Source: Athripsodes cinereus (lineage: Eukaryota; Arthropoda; Insecta; Trichoptera; Leptoceridae). From it: DNA of 64,000 nucleotides. The stretch lies in contig OX388328.1 in assembly GCA_947579605.1 (NCBI GenBank), forward strand, positions 13,371,684 to 13,435,683, read 5' to 3'. Below are positions 38,501 to 53,500 of this stretch, in pieces. The translations under genes and the position numbers were made by a program. Positions within the stretch are counted from its first letter, which is position 1. Each line of letters begins with the position of its first letter. Under the pieces are notes generated by a model. The model searched no databases and had not been told where the DNA came from. It saw only the letters and a program-made list of their open reading frames with translations.

Positions 38501-41500
38501 AACAATTTGTTGTCCATGGATTTCACGAAACGAAATAGCTCTCACCCTATTTTCCGTATATTTCATAATTCGACTGTCCAGTTCAGCAGGGTTACTCTTG
38601 ACAAAACTAAACACGATCTTAATCTAGTCTTGATCTTGATCATACGACGCACGAAGGGACTATGGTCAAAAACACCGCACTACCACTATTTTTGGCCAAT
38701 AATCACTTCGTGCGTCGTATGATCAAGATCAAGACTAGATTAAGATCGTGTTTAGTTTTGTCAAGAGTAGCCCTGCTTAACTTAACAAGACGACATGTCT
38801 TATTTCTTCGAGAAATCGCCTCTTTTGTAATTTTGTTATATTTATATTATAATGCTTGAAAAACACAACGAAATGTGAAATATACTATATAATAATCGTA
38901 CTGCTATTTAAAATACGTTGTTTTTTCCGTTCAATAGTTAAATAATTCTTTAACTTTTCTTCTTTACTACTCCTAAATTTTCGAAAAATTCGACTTTTTG
39001 ATGTGTAGAACAACTGGATAGTCGAATATGTGTTGTAAAATGCAAGAATTCATAGTATATCGCACGAAACGCGTTTGACGTATTTAAATAAATTCAGAAG
39101 TGATGATAATATGTATTGCCACCCATCCTGAACGTTTTATACCTTTCTTTATTTTTGTCTTAAAAAACAAGACATTTAGAGCTGGTGGCACACCACACTA
39201 CTGAACTAATAAGAACACTTTTTTGATCAGTAAAAAATCATGAGCAATTGGCGAGCTTATTGCCTGGAGGCAATATCTTCCAGCTAAAATAATGTGCGAT
39301 ACTATGTTGACGATGTGTAATTAATACTAAATGTGAACAGTTAATACTAAATTTAATTATAGCTAATTACATTCTAAGTCCTAAGTAGAACATTATATAT
39401 GTCGTGTTTCCTTTAATAAATACTACAAAATGAAGGATAAAGGCACGGGGAGGAACTTTTTAGGATAAGTCTATGGATTTTAGGTTATTCTTAAAAACGT
39501 GTAGCGTAGAGGAATTTCTAATATTGCAAGGTAGATTATTCCACATTCTAATTGCATGGGTCGTAAATGATGAACTGAAGAAGGTTGTGGTGTGGGCAGG
39601 GACGGCAAGTAACTGGTTATTCTGAGATCTCAGAGGACGTCCATGTGAAGACAAGTATTCAAAACGCTTGAAAAGGTATTGAGGGGAATTGTGCTTTAGG
39701 ATGTTGTACAGAAAGTAGAGTTGGTATATGTAGATCGCGGGATTGTTTGTATGTTGGCCATTTAAGTTCTGCTCGAAATTTGGAAATATGGTCATATTTT
39801 CTTAAACCATACACAAATCGTATGGTTAAAAATCGTATGGTGAACTACATAAAGATGTTGCAGTATTAACAATTTAAGTATAAGCTATTTGAAAAACTTT
39901 TACCTTATATTCTCCAGCCCTTTTGCGCAGATCCAAAACTTCTCTGTACCAGGAATCAGTATCGACACCATGAAGATTGTTAGCTATGGTCTTAGTCTCG
40001 TCTTGTTGTGGAGTTGGAGCAGGTGCTTTGCTTTCGGCAGGTGGTCCGGCGCCACGCGTACCCCCGGCTCCTCCGTCGACAGCATCTTCTTTCTTGGCAG
40101 CCCTGCGTTTTGTGAAAGTGCCTTTACTGGCCTCATAAACGTAATGCGAGAAAGGTCTAAATTTCTTTTTATATTCGCTCTTGTAGCCCTTAGGTTTAGT
40201 TTGTTCCTTTTGATCCACAGTAGTTCGTCTTAGGGACGCGATGGCACTACGAAATGTAGATCTTCTGTAAAATTCGATACCAGATTCCGCGTTAGGTTCT
40301 CATTCTTTTTTGTTTGTTTGTTTTCTATTCTTGTCTTAATTCTTTTGTTGTCATTTTTTTTGTTTTATTCCTTCTCATAAATTTTATTGTCTCAAAAGAT
40401 TTGATCTATCAAATTTTAATATTATTTGTTCCATTTTGAATTTTTAGAGGCAAAAAAATTTGCACACAATATTCATACTTATTGAACGAAATCATTCGAT
40501 TTAAAACCCTAGGGCATTGTTTTCTCAAAGGCACGCATATTTTCCTTTTTTATTTAAAAAAAAATAATAAATAAATAAAACTAACATAAAAATAAATAAA
40601 TGGGTTATGTCTATCAAAATTATATATAAATAAAACTTCAGTATCTAAAGGAATATGATTTTGACAGGATATATTATACTATATAAAAATATGTTACCAA
40701 AACTGTAGGGGGTCAAGCTATTTGTGAGGTTACAAGAAAATTTTGTAAAATTAATCTAAATTTCTACAAAAATGGTTATAATTACAGCTCGACGTAAAAA
40801 GAAATACAAATGAAAGAATAATATTCATCTAATTTAATCTCTCAGATAATTTTTGAAAAAGTAGAGGAAATTGCCAATGGAGTGTTTTGTACGAATCAAC
40901 ACAAAATTTGTTAGGATCTAACAACAATTTGGACGATATTTAAAAAGAATCGATTGATGAATCACTAAAAGGGGAAAATTATAATCCAAAAGCAATGATT
41001 AATATCATGCCTTTAATAAAAAATAAGCCAAACATTTAGGCGACAACTAAAGATAAACAACAAGTATGAAAGTGTATGTATTTTGTATTTATCTATGGGA
41101 AATTTTGCAGTGTGACAACACTTGACAAAATAAGAATAATTTCAAATTAAGAATTTGAGAATCATGGAACAAAATATTCAAATACAATGTATAATATTTA
41201 ATTTTTTAATTACGTGTTAGAGAAATTTCTTAATATTATAAATAGATTAATGAGATATACATGATATAATTATAATATAATATATTAATAAATAAATAAA
41301 TATAAAAAGGAAAGTATATAAGAAAAATAAAACACATCTGTACACAACAGTGCGAATACGAAATAAATAAAAACATAAAAATAAAAAACATCGATTTATA
41401 AGGATAATAAAAATGGATCCAATACAGAATGAACGCTAATAAACAGTACCTACTAAACTGGCCTAGAAGAATTTTTGATATATTTTATTCAAAAATCTAT

Positions 41501-44500
41501 TTTTTTTACTAGTTAAAAACGAAGTTTTTTTTTATTGTTTTTCATGCAGTATCTTCGAAAATATATTCGTTTGTTGAGCTTTTTTCAATTTGTAAACCTT
41601 TTTTCACAAGGAGCAGCGAACTACAAAAAGAAACTTTAGACTTTCTCCGTATATTTTTTTTTATATTCACTTATTCATTGTTTCATATTATTGTTTGTAG
41701 ACCAGCATTTTATCGATTTTGCAAAGAGTATTGTGAAAAGTCAGTTGTAAGTTGTATGGGAATCATGTTGAATGTAAGAATGGTTCAAGAAATATTGAAA
41801 CTGTGTACATTTCCTTTGGTAGAATTCGAACAGTCACCTTAAAAAATTAAGACACTTTAGCAATTCTCCAGAGAGAATTCTCAAATATTGTTACTTTCTG
41901 TGAATAAAGTGATTTTTAATTTCCTTTTTTAAGTATTTTGTATAAAATATAATGAATTGCTTATTTTTTTAAAGCAAAATTTACCAACAAGTGTTTAAAT
42001 TGTAGAATATGGATAGTGAAAAATAAAACTAAACGCCAAATTTCAAAGAATCATAGATTCAACATTGATAGTTTTCTTTGAAAGACAACTTACAATTTTA
42101 GTTGACATGGATAAGTAGTACGGGGGACTTTGATTTGATAAATGATGATAGAGATATAAAAATATTTAGTTAACCAAATACTAAAGGTTTTATTTAATAA
42201 TCTTGGGGTGTTTAGGAACGCAACATAGTCCAAGATAGGATAAAATTAATATCACAAAACATTAATGGTCCTATCATAGTTGTTTTCAAGTTCAGTTTTT
42301 GTACACAATAATCTATAAGCATTCAATTTGAATTTAATATATTGATAATGGATATTGTTCGTGCTAACAATATCTTAATTGCAAATCTAAATAGCATTCA
42401 ATAAAAAATTGGGTTCGTTTCAAGACCCATTACATTTTGGTAGTAATAATAATTCAAAATGTTTTTATTCTCACAATATAAATATTTGAAAGACATTTAA
42501 TAGAATGCAAATACATTATCACAATAGATTACAACATCGATTTTATGAATTGAAATGTAAGCAATCAATTTAATGTTGCTTTTAATATATAGTCTAATAT
42601 TTATGATGAAAGTTTCATTGAAAAATTCGTGTCGTTAAGGAAATGTACACATTAGTTAATGAAATCGATAAAAAGTCAAAATAAAATGGCTTGCAGTATA
42701 GATTTACAGCCAAATAACATGATAAACCAAACAAAATAGCTAATGAAGGTATATATGGAATTATTTACAATACATTTCATTATATACGTAAAGAAATCAA
42801 TAAATTCAAAGCTACTAAACAATATTTTAATCGTAAGATTAAAAGTAAATAATAAAAAAAAATGCATGAATAACTTGTTTTTTCTTTAGCCAGTCATGCT
42901 TGAAAATGAACAGGTTGATGATTTAAATAATAGTTTCTACATATTTTAGTGAATGAAATAGATTAACGATATTTTTATGATTTGTATAAAATGGTTAAAT
43001 TATTGTTTGTTTCGTAATTATGAAGTTACCTATATTTTTTATGTAGTGTATGAATCCTTTGGCAAATAAAATGTGGTCAGAAGCAAAAATAGTTGAAGCA
43101 TATATTATGTATATATTATGTACAATAATATGTTAGATTATTATATAATTATTTAACCAAAGCAATGGTAAGTGAAATTAATATATCGACGTTATGCTAG
43201 TCTATGATTTGAATGACTTGCCTTTTGTGTTGTTGTAAACTATACGGTCATACTCATAAATGTTTGTCTGTCAGCATGTTGGTACCTTAGAATTAAATCT
43301 TTTGAGGGTTTATTTATAAAAACTTATTGTAGAAATCAGACGCCAAACGAAATTTGCAGATATAATTTATTGATTCTATTGTAAAGTCAAGGTATCGATA
43401 GGTAGGTCAAACAAGAGATAGCTGACAAATGTGTAATGGCCGGTTTCAATAATCTATCTATCCGCTACTGTCGATTGAAATCTATTGTGTTCTATATTTT
43501 AAATCATACATTTCAATCGACAGTCACGGATAGATAGGTTATTGAAACCGGCCATAAATGAAAGAATAGGAATAGATTGGTTACAAAAAAGATGGGTGAA
43601 TGAAATTACAAGTGTTGTAAGGAGTTGGACTAGAGCAGCCCAAGGAAGAGTTAAGTGGAAAAATATGGAAGACGCTGATAAATATGGAAGACGCTGATAA
43701 ATATGGGAGAGTCTACAATTTACATAATTGGGTATTTCCCTTGAAGTTCCCAGTAAATAATTGGTCTTCCACTGTTCTTAATTTTTTTCGAAAGTGTTAA
43801 AAAAGGCAGGCGTTCGTCAAAAATGATGTGTAAGATATTTAATTTAACATCTTCAATTTAGTGCTAAGCTGTGCCACGCATTCTAAGCGTTTAAATTTTT
43901 ATTGGTTTGGAGAAGATAAATTGCATACAGTTCAACCGCTGGCAGCTCCACCTGATGGAATGGAATATGCCATGATGGTTTATGGTATAGAATGTCTAAT
44001 GGACTAATGGCATGCCTTTAAAACATTCGAAGATGAAAAAATAAATAGGTATATGTTTCTTTTACATAATCGCTAGTGAGTCCTTCGCTACCATATAAAT
44101 TTTGATATTTATTTTATTTTCTGACGATTAAATAAACTTCTTGAATTTATTTTGACCTACTCGATATTTTATAAGTAGTTACTGATTATAAATAAATGTG
44201 AGCATTATAATACAAAATAAAACACTAGAAGCAACAAAAGTAAATAAATTAAACAATAAAAATGATCTATAAAGCATATTAATGTTAGTTTTTAGACCCC
44301 GAACGTTTTGATAAAACATTTTTAATATTTTGAGGTTTGCAATGCCCTAAACGATCTTCTTTCAGAATACATTATATCATAATGCTCGTTAGAAATATTG
44401 TAGAAAGATATGATTCAATTTAGGCAGAGTCACTGTGAATAAAGAAGAGTAATTTCTACCCAAAGCTGTTATGTGATTTTTTTAAATTAATTTCCATTAT

Positions 44501-47500
44501 AATCCCATGACGATTTGAAAAATCAGTGTATTTCTGAGGGTAAAATCATTGATGTGGAGAAAGTGGATGGTGTGTACAAGAACAAGACTGTCAAGCATTT
44601 TTTCCCATTGCTTGCCCTATCTTAAAAGAGGGCGTAATGGAATTTGATAAACAGTAAAACATATTTGTTACATTATCAAAACGTTCGAGGGTCGAATACC
44701 TTAAACTATGAAATGTTAGTATTATTAGTATTAGAGACTCACATTCCAACATACCTCGGAGCTGGCTGTGGTTGCTCTCCATCCTTCATATAGTCCTCAA
44801 TGTAGCGCTTCTTATCGTCGTCATCATCGGTGTGATTCATCAAAGGTTCTAATTCAGTTGGACCTCCTGGAATATTCCGACAGAATGGCAATTTTAGAAA
44901 TAAAAGCCAGTAAAAAGGATTGTTCCAAATCAAACAAGTTCTGTCCAATTTAAATTATATTCTAGAAAACTTATTTCTCATCCTTTTTCTGATCAACATA
45001 GGAACTTTCAACTTAGCAATTGATTTAAAACATTGATTACGGTAAAATAGAAATAGCCTGTTTTTTTCTTAAGAGCTCACTTGACTATTCTATATATGCG
45101 TATAAAGTAACTGAGATTTATAAATATTTTTAGTATCTGCACAATCTTCAATTATTGTCAACTCCAGTTAAAATATAGGATATATTTCCAAATATTAAGA
45201 TTTGAAAAATTTTGAGAAATTTTTAAGCCTTCATTAGGTATCATATTTTGATCTATTTTGCATTTAATTTCTTAAGAAAATGTGAATGTAAAGTGTGGCA
45301 CCCGTGAGTTTATACATGTGACCACCAAAATGTTCAATTGGCAAAAAATCACTCGTGTGAAATATATATCTCAAACACTGGACAAAATGTGCTAAATTAT
45401 TTGCTGTTTTAAAATTGTATATACGCAGTGAGTTAATCGTGCTAAACAGTGACGAAAAATGCAAAGAACAAACTTTATTGGTTAGACAAATAGACAAACA
45501 TACAATTTGAAATAGTAGTGTGAGTAAAACTGTTTAATATAAGATGTATTTATTATTGACAAAGATATTAGTTATCTCAACACATAATTGAATTAATTTA
45601 ATAAACAAACTGAACCGGAATATGACAAAAAAAAGCTAAATAATGCTTGGCATTTTAAAGTAAGAATAAATACCTAAAGCAGAATGAGAAAAGGTGTGTA
45701 AATCCATATTTCGATTAAACAATTTCTTTAGCACTGTTTACTCACTATGTGACCATTGAGCTTGAGACCAGATTCGCACATCTCTGTTTGAATTGGGTGT
45801 CAATTTTTCGACAAAAGAAATTCAAGCGATCTTCAGTTTCTCGACTTGTAAAAGTTATTACTTAATAAAAAAAAATACGTTGGGCGCCATCTCAACATGA
45901 TTAATTTTTAATAAAAACATCAAAATAGGATAAAATGCAATGTAAAACCATACAAAACTTAAAATACCAAACCCTGAACCAAACAATCACAATCATGTCA
46001 TTTAGACTTGGATCGTGCGTTCCCGGGATTGTTGCAGTCAATTGAATGTGCTCAAAAACTTGCCACAGTGAAAAACTAATCTATGGACAGATTAAAAATA
46101 GACACATGACAACACTGATAAGAATAATACGCCTTTTTAAATCTTACGAAGATTACTGCGCTTGAGACCGAATGCTGGTCTGGTTAAGGTTTGGACTTGT
46201 GCCATACCTTCTCCTGGTCTTCGTTTAGCTGCCTGCTGAGCCGCTTTGAGTGCTCCCATGGAAGCGCTCTTCTTTGGTTGTCCAGCTGTGGTGGTTTCGG
46301 CAATTGCATCTGGACCATCTCTTGGCCAGGCGAATTGGTTGCGATATTCGCTACTTACGCACATCTTTTCGGCGATTGATGGCGATGTTGCCTGAAAAAT
46401 AAAGAAAAATAATTTTCAGCAATTATTTCATGATTTTCTCAAGATAACAGGACGGAAATACATCTATTCAATTTATTACGATGTTTTTACACTTATGATG
46501 AAGGAAGGCCAAATGGTTCCAATTTTAAGACAACAATTTTTGAATATTTTTATGACATGCATTAAAACTTTCAGTTCTCTTGCATCATAGAGAATTTTTG
46601 ATTCTTTTGTTCTTCGTGTTTTTTTTTTTTATGAAGTACCAAACGGTGAGTAAACCAAACCTCAATTTAATTAATTATAATACATTTTATAAAAAATACG
46701 TTATTTATCACTCGCTAGTTCATGTTCTCCAAATCTGAAAGGCTCTGTATCACAGCATATTTATTTTATTAGCAAATAATATACGTGGGTTGGGTTGTGT
46801 ATTTTTATATTTTTTTGCATTTATGTATTTGCTTTTTTACATTTTTCGCATTTTGTACATTTTGCATTTTATACTTTTTTACATTTTTCGCATTTTTACG
46901 TTTTTTTGCATTTTAAACATTTTATACATTTTTATAATTTTTTACATTTATTTGCATTTTTTACACTTTTACATTTTAAAATTTTACACATTTTTACATT
47001 TTCACATTTTTTTACATTTATATTTGTTTTATCATTTTAAGTCTCAAATTTATGTTTATTAGATAGGTAAAAAGGGGATCTTAATTGGTTTGCTCATTGT
47101 TGTCTTTTAATGTCTGTACTAATTGTTTCAACTGTCTGATCCTTACTGAATAAATAAATATAAAAATAAAAAAAATAAAATATACATACCAGCATTTCAT
47201 TGCTGTTTGGGGAAGGCAAAATGTTTTTGTTATCTAGATTACCTATGTTGTTGTGTGTATTATACTTTGTTCACTTTGAGAATTGATACCAGTGGCTCAA
47301 CTACTGACTGAGTAAATTATAAAAAAAATATCATTGCACTAAAATATTGTAATATTTGTCTACTATATAATATTGTTGTATTTTTGTTTTATTATGGAAT
47401 AAATAAATAAATATATAAATTTTGATTACAATATACACAGTTTTAAAGAAAAAACCACTCATATTAGATATACACATCAAAATACAAGGGGCGAGATTAT

Positions 47501-50500
47501 CGCAAAGGCGCAATCTCCTCCAACTAACCTAAAATTGTATTTTGTATTAACCGTACTGAGCTCCACGCCTGAAACCAACACGACCCCGCCTACCCCTACA
47601 CCCTCACTGTAAATCCTAACGAACTTTTGTATTTGTTTTGTTTAATTCAGTATAGATCAGCACCTGATGATGCGAACTCGGAGTCCGCGAAACCGGTCGT
47701 GCGTTAGTCTTACTCAACAGTAACACAAAACAAAAATAATAAATATTTATTTTATTTTATTTGATAATTTGTATATTGTATTTTGCTTTTAAAAAACATC
47801 AGAAAAAACAATCATATCGCAAGCTCTACCTAGAGTCTACTTACAACTTTGTATGTTTTTACAGATTGCTAGAAATCGAACGATAAAAGTTTAAAAAGTA
47901 ATAAATTGTCTGGAACCTGACGCGAAATGAGAGTGCCAGAAAACTAAATTTAACAGTATACAATGCACATATACTGAGTAGTGCAGAATATGGAGTAAAA
48001 TTATAACATTGGCAACGATAACGATGCATTTACTGTGTTGGCACGCGTGCCAGGTTCGGGGAGTGGCCGAATAAACAGTGCGTTACTATAAATATTTGGG
48101 AAATATGTAAATTGCCAGTTTTTTATACTTTAAATTAATTTTTGTACATGTTTTCTTTAAAAAATATTTATATTACCACGAGGCGACTGTCGGCCAGCCC
48201 CTCAGGCGCACGAAGACAATTTTTTATTTTATAGAGCGAATAAATAGGGATTTTTCAATTTCTGAGAAATCATAGTCAAAAATAGAGTCTATGTTTAATT
48301 ATGTATTAAATCAAAAATAGTAAATGTTTATTTATGTATTCATTATTTACTGTATATTTTAAACAATAAATACAATTTTATGGAGAAATGCGTTCAAATT
48401 ATATATAATCAATATATGTACAGAGGGCTAGTTTATCGCAAAGGTTCGATCTTTTTCATATAACCAAAACACTATTTGATTCATAGACATACTAGACTTA
48501 CATACATTTTTTTGAATTTTTTGTGTTCCAACATCGATGACCTTCAAGCATTAACAATGTAGGTATTGTCTCACAACTAACGTCAGTATAAAACTGGATG
48601 CAAGCTTTGATTGGATGCATGACCGATTTTTTCTTTGAATTATCGATCTAGTAGTATATCTTTGGTTTTATTTAGTTTTTTTAGAGTCTGCTAATGTTGA
48701 TTTTATTCACTGTATCGGTGTTGCAGTAGAATCACATAATTTTATCAAATACATCATTTAAAAGAAATATTTCGGCAAGAGCAGTTCAAGAGCTGATAAT
48801 TTTTATTGACAGAATTAGAAGATATATTTTATAAAACTTGATAAAAATCACAGCAATATTAATGTATAAACATCAATGTCTGATACATTCTTGTGGTTAT
48901 ATCACATAATACCTACAACCATAATACTCATGTAAATATTGAAAACTATTCTCAGCTACCGCGGGATTGGCATGCAAGTATTTTTTTTCTATAGTCACCA
49001 CGCGCATCATAGAGCTTATTACAATATAATGACAATTTAAGATTCTATTTAGATCATGTCATGGGTAACCCTGCTTGTATGATTGGTTTTATCCCCAAAA
49101 GCGATTTGTTGTTTATGTCATCAGACAAGAGTGTTATAGAAACCCATAGATATATCGCTTATATAACACAATGTATTTTAAATGTAAATCCCGCATGAAT
49201 TTGTGCTCTGTACATTGAGCTCTGTACCCGCGTGTTTAAATATAATATTTACATATTAGTATGTTTGTATGTAAGAGAATCGGCCAACAACGAGCTAACT
49301 GGATTGGCCACAACATCAGGCACCCAGGAATACTCATCACCATCGCGGAGGGTAAGACCGAGGGGACAAATGGCAGAGGCCGACCAAGAGACGCGTATAT
49401 TGACCAACTGAAGAGGGACATGAACTGTGGCTCATACGTAGAGCTGAAAAGACTGGCTGAGAATAGAGACGAATGGAGAAGAAAAACCAAACTCGTTGCA
49501 GACCAATCCAATGGATTGTAACTTATTATATATATATATATGTATATACGATATAGTAATATTTGCGGTACAACTAATAGAAAAAGTAACACCATCTGTT
49601 CTATGATAATAATATTAAAACAATACATATTATATTGTGTATATTGCGGAAGTTATCTTCTAAAGTTCAAGTGACGGTATTTTGAGTTAGTTGGAAGAAA
49701 TCACGCCTTTGTGAAGAGAACATTTTCAGCCTATCTACCTATCTATCTATACCCTCATGCCGTGTCCCAGGAGGGGTAGGCAGAGGGAACGGAACGCCAT
49801 ATAGATCTATCCTTACATACTTCTTTCGCTTCCTCCACATTCATCCAGTTTCTCATACATGCACGCCGATTTTTTTCACTCAACACGCGGCCGGTTTTTA
49901 GGATTTGATCCACGTGATCAAACCACGTAATTCTTGGCCGTTTGCGCTTCCTCACACCCCCTCTTTCAGATAAATTTTCAGTTCCCTTGAAAATGTCAAG
50001 CGATACCTATATATTGACGAAAGTACTCGAGGTTTTTCTCAATAAATTTAAGTGAAATATTAACTGTAGGTACTATAGAATTATTAATTAATAATATCGA
50101 GTTTTAAAAAATTAACGTCAAGTCAATCAGTAAATTATTTTCTCGTGCAAAACCGGATTGAAAGCTAGTATTTAATATTCTGTTACTGTAAAAAGAAATT
50201 TCATATGCGGAAAAACCTCCGGAGGATACAATACATGGCATTTCACAATATATGTACAGAGAAAGATTGAAAAAAAATATTAAATGCCGCGTCGGTCGAC
50301 GCTGTACACAATAATACATATTTGTATGACAATGTTTTTAATCAGTATTGGCGCCGACTAAGCACACAAAACTGTCTCATTTTATTGTACAACCATAGAT
50401 AAGAGCATAATACATAGACAATAATAATATTTTAGTCTAACAACCATTAATATAGTTGGGCAAAACATTTTTACGTATACCATGGACAGATTTGGTCAGC

Positions 50501-53500
50501 AACTCGGAGGTTTGAGTTGCTGAAGGTCCGTAAGATTTCATATCTGGGTCACGTTTTGCGGGGCGATAAGTATAGTTTGCTCCAGCTGATACTGATGAGA
50601 AAGATTGAGGGGCAGCGTGGTCCTGGTAGAAGGCAAACGTCTTGGCTGCGCAACATAAGAGACTGGACCGGGATGAGACATGTGGGGGAGCTGTTCCGGG
50701 TCGCGCAAGATAGAGAAGCCTTCACCAGAGTGATTGCCAACGTCGGGGGGATCTGATACGGCACGAGAAGAGGAAGAAGATTTTTCTTTCTATCTATGCA
50801 ATCAGGGCTTTTTTATATAGTTAGGCAATCCACTCCTTGGAGTGATTTGTGGCATCCTGTTTCGTTAAAATTAAACCTATCTACAGAAGTGATAAGAATA
50901 GTTTAGTCCTTTAAATCAGATCTTTATGTCATTGTACTTAAGGTACTTAGAGATTTGATGAAAGTGTCGAGACGACGAGAGAAGACTCAGGGAATTACCA
51001 GGTAGAGGCCCTTCGGCCGGAACAGATAAAGAATGCTGCTTGTGCAGTGAACATGTCTGTCAAAATTCCCAATCTGTGTAGATGTTGTGCCACCAAACAA
51101 TTTGAATTTTCAAAATCAGATTGACAATGTCCTAATAAGACGAAAGACGTCTCTCTCGTCAATATTGAAAAAATAGTAGAATAAGACATTGTTTTATTTA
51201 TTTCACTAAAAACACTGTTTAATTTTCACGTATGATTTTGTATTAAATCAATTAACAATGACTCAATACTAATCTCCGAGCGCTTTCGCCTTGCGGCACC
51301 TTCAGGGCAAGAGTTAATTAAAACTAATGAATAGTATTCTAAAAGTGTTGTATACCTTTTCTTCTACAGTATCAGTCCAGTTTCTTGGTCCATTTGGTAG
51401 AGCATTCCTTGGGCCTTCAGACTTGCTACGCCTCTCTCCTTTATTGGCCAGGTACTTGGATCTCTCCATAGACTGGAAAAGAAAAAAAACATGAGAAACT
51501 AATTATATAATGATATAAAGACACTTGATAGCAAATTATCATTTATAAATCATATTGAGGAAATGATCGCAAAAGCGATGAGAACCCTAGGTTTCGTACT
51601 TCGTACAGTGAATGATTTCCAAAATGTGCATGCTGTAACTCTTTTGTATATCTCTTTAGTCCGAAGTCAACTGGAGTATAATACTCCGGTATGGTCACCC
51701 ACTTACAATGTGCATGTAGATAATATAGATCGAGTACAACGAAAAATTTTACGTTTTATAAATAATTTATAATTATTACAAATTAGGTATTCCAAGGTAT
51801 TCATAGGTAACCATAGGTATTCATAGGTAACCATTAGATATTCATAGGTAACCAGGGTTGGCGAAAAAAGGCAACTCCTCAAAAGAATCTGCCAACAACG
51901 AGCTAATTGGATTGGCCACAACATCAGGCACCCAGGAATGCTCATCGCAATCGCAGAGGGCAGGACCGAAGGCACAAATGGCAGAGGACGACTGAGAGAC
52001 GCCTATATGGACCAACTGAAGAGGGACATGAGCTGTGGCTCATATATGGAGTTGAAGAGACTGGCTGAGAATAGGGAGGAGTGGAGAAATAAGTCAAAAC
52101 TCGTTGCAGACCAATCCAATGGATTGTAACTCATTATATATTATACAGGTATTCCAAGAAATGAAATTGATTATGAACATCTGCAGGCATACCTATGTAA
52201 ATATTGAAAATTTGAAAGACAGGAGAATAAATGAATGACTTGATTTTTTTGCACAAAATTGTTAATAGTTGTATCGACAGCCCTGAGACCTGAGTCAATA
52301 AGACATTTTCACGTTACGTTTTCGTTCCGTTAGCGTTCAAATGCAGACGATGTTGCGCCAAAGTGTTAATTTTCGTAACCATTGTGTATCTTAGCAACGA
52401 AATTGACACTTGCTTGCAACTTCGTCTTTACTCGAACGTTAACGGAACGAAAACGTAACGTGAAAATGTGTTATTGACTCAGGCCTCATTTGATTCAGCT
52501 GATTAGGTATTGAGTACCTAGTTGGTGTTCTAGAAGCCGTGAGTTGTTTTATTGTGACAACTACACTACCAACTATGTAAAAAATACAGTAGTGCCCCGC
52601 TTGCACCGATTGGGGAACGAACACTTGAATAATATAGATTTGTTTAGTACTGATGCTGATGCTTTTAAGAGGTTTTTAAAAGGAATTTTCAACCCCGATT
52701 AGTCTCTAGTTTTATAGATGTATGATTGTCTGAAGGGAACAGAATAAATTTTATGCGTATGGGTTTGTATTTGATATGATCGATTCAAATTAATGGTTTT
52801 AATAAAGTAATTACGTGTTGTATTTTTAATTTTAATTTTTTAAATGCCTGTTTTAATTATTTTAATTTTATTTTAAATGATTATTTTAATATACCTATTT
52901 TTTTTTCATTGATTGTTGTTTTTGTTTTAAGTTGATATTTAAATTATTAATTTAATATAGGTATTTACCTATTTTTCATTTTGAACTGTTATTTTTATTT
53001 TAAATTTATATTTTATTTTTAATTTGATGTTTTAAATTATTAGTTTTAAATGCCTATATTTTTATGAATTTGTATTGCAGTTTAAAATTGAGTTAATTAA
53101 AAAAAAAATTTGCTGATTTAATTATTAAAAAAGTAAAAATGAGTTTCTGGTTGTATTTTGATAGTGTTATAATTATATAGTATTTTGTGAATTTATATTA
53201 AATTGGATTTTATTTTTGTTTGCCTTATATGTATTGATTGATTATTGTAAAATATGTTTAAACCTTACTAATGTAAAAGGCTAAATGCCGTTGATGATAG
53301 AAATAAATAAAAAAATAGTCAAGCCATGTAGTTCTCGAACGCCCGCACTTCCTCACACCCCTCCTTTCAGACAATTTATATCTTCTTTGACAATCTTTCC
53401 TCTTCAATTCTTCCAAAAATTAAATAAACATTATTGAACAAATTAATAAAAAAGTACAGATTGCTGATCTATTGCCATAAGCCAATGTATAAGTTTACTT

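Larger units (their letters stand above)
35182..39903 (-). other. Intron between MDM1-like exons 6 and 7
   Basis: 4.7-kb phase-0 intron. Contents: LINE fragment (35330-35600), a dispersed repeat (36470-36830), SINE B long copy, an unassigned frame (37746-37991), a MITE (38585-38777), dispersed repeat (38810-38950), a repeat A trace near 39110, and LINE fragment (39460-39800). 35600-36460 shows nothing. Confidence 0.6.
40265..44754 (-). other. Intron between MDM1-like exons 5 and 6
   Basis: 4.5-kb phase-2 intron. 40265-43400 is AT-rich with no recognised element; 43437-43554 is a palindrome, 43557-43740 an RTE tail, 43835-43985 repeat A. No missed exon seen. Confidence 0.6.
46392..51355 (-). 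other. Intron between MDM1-like exons 3 and 4
   Basis: 5-kb phase-0 intron. Contents: TACATTTTT-rich repeat (46790-47040), LINE 3' UTR-like piece (47195-47310), minus-strand LINE tails near 47390-47525 and 48420-48465, a hammerhead-like motif (47660-47702), MITE fragment (48990-49075), two RTE tails (49261-49530, 50440-50770), a minus RTE tail (49745-49975), and an element end at 51205-51315. Confidence 0.6.

Noticed and set aside
40218..40220. Start codon for an independent short gene in exon 6
   Set aside because: The codon is GTG (minus strand) inside a longer frame that continues upstream to a good splice acceptor in phase with exon 5.
46790..47062. Phe/His-rich 80-90 codon frames
   Set aside because: Low-complexity TACATTTTT repeat; no protein features.
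49236..49628. 130-codon minus-strand frame
   Set aside because: Antisense of the RTE 3' end at 49261-49530.
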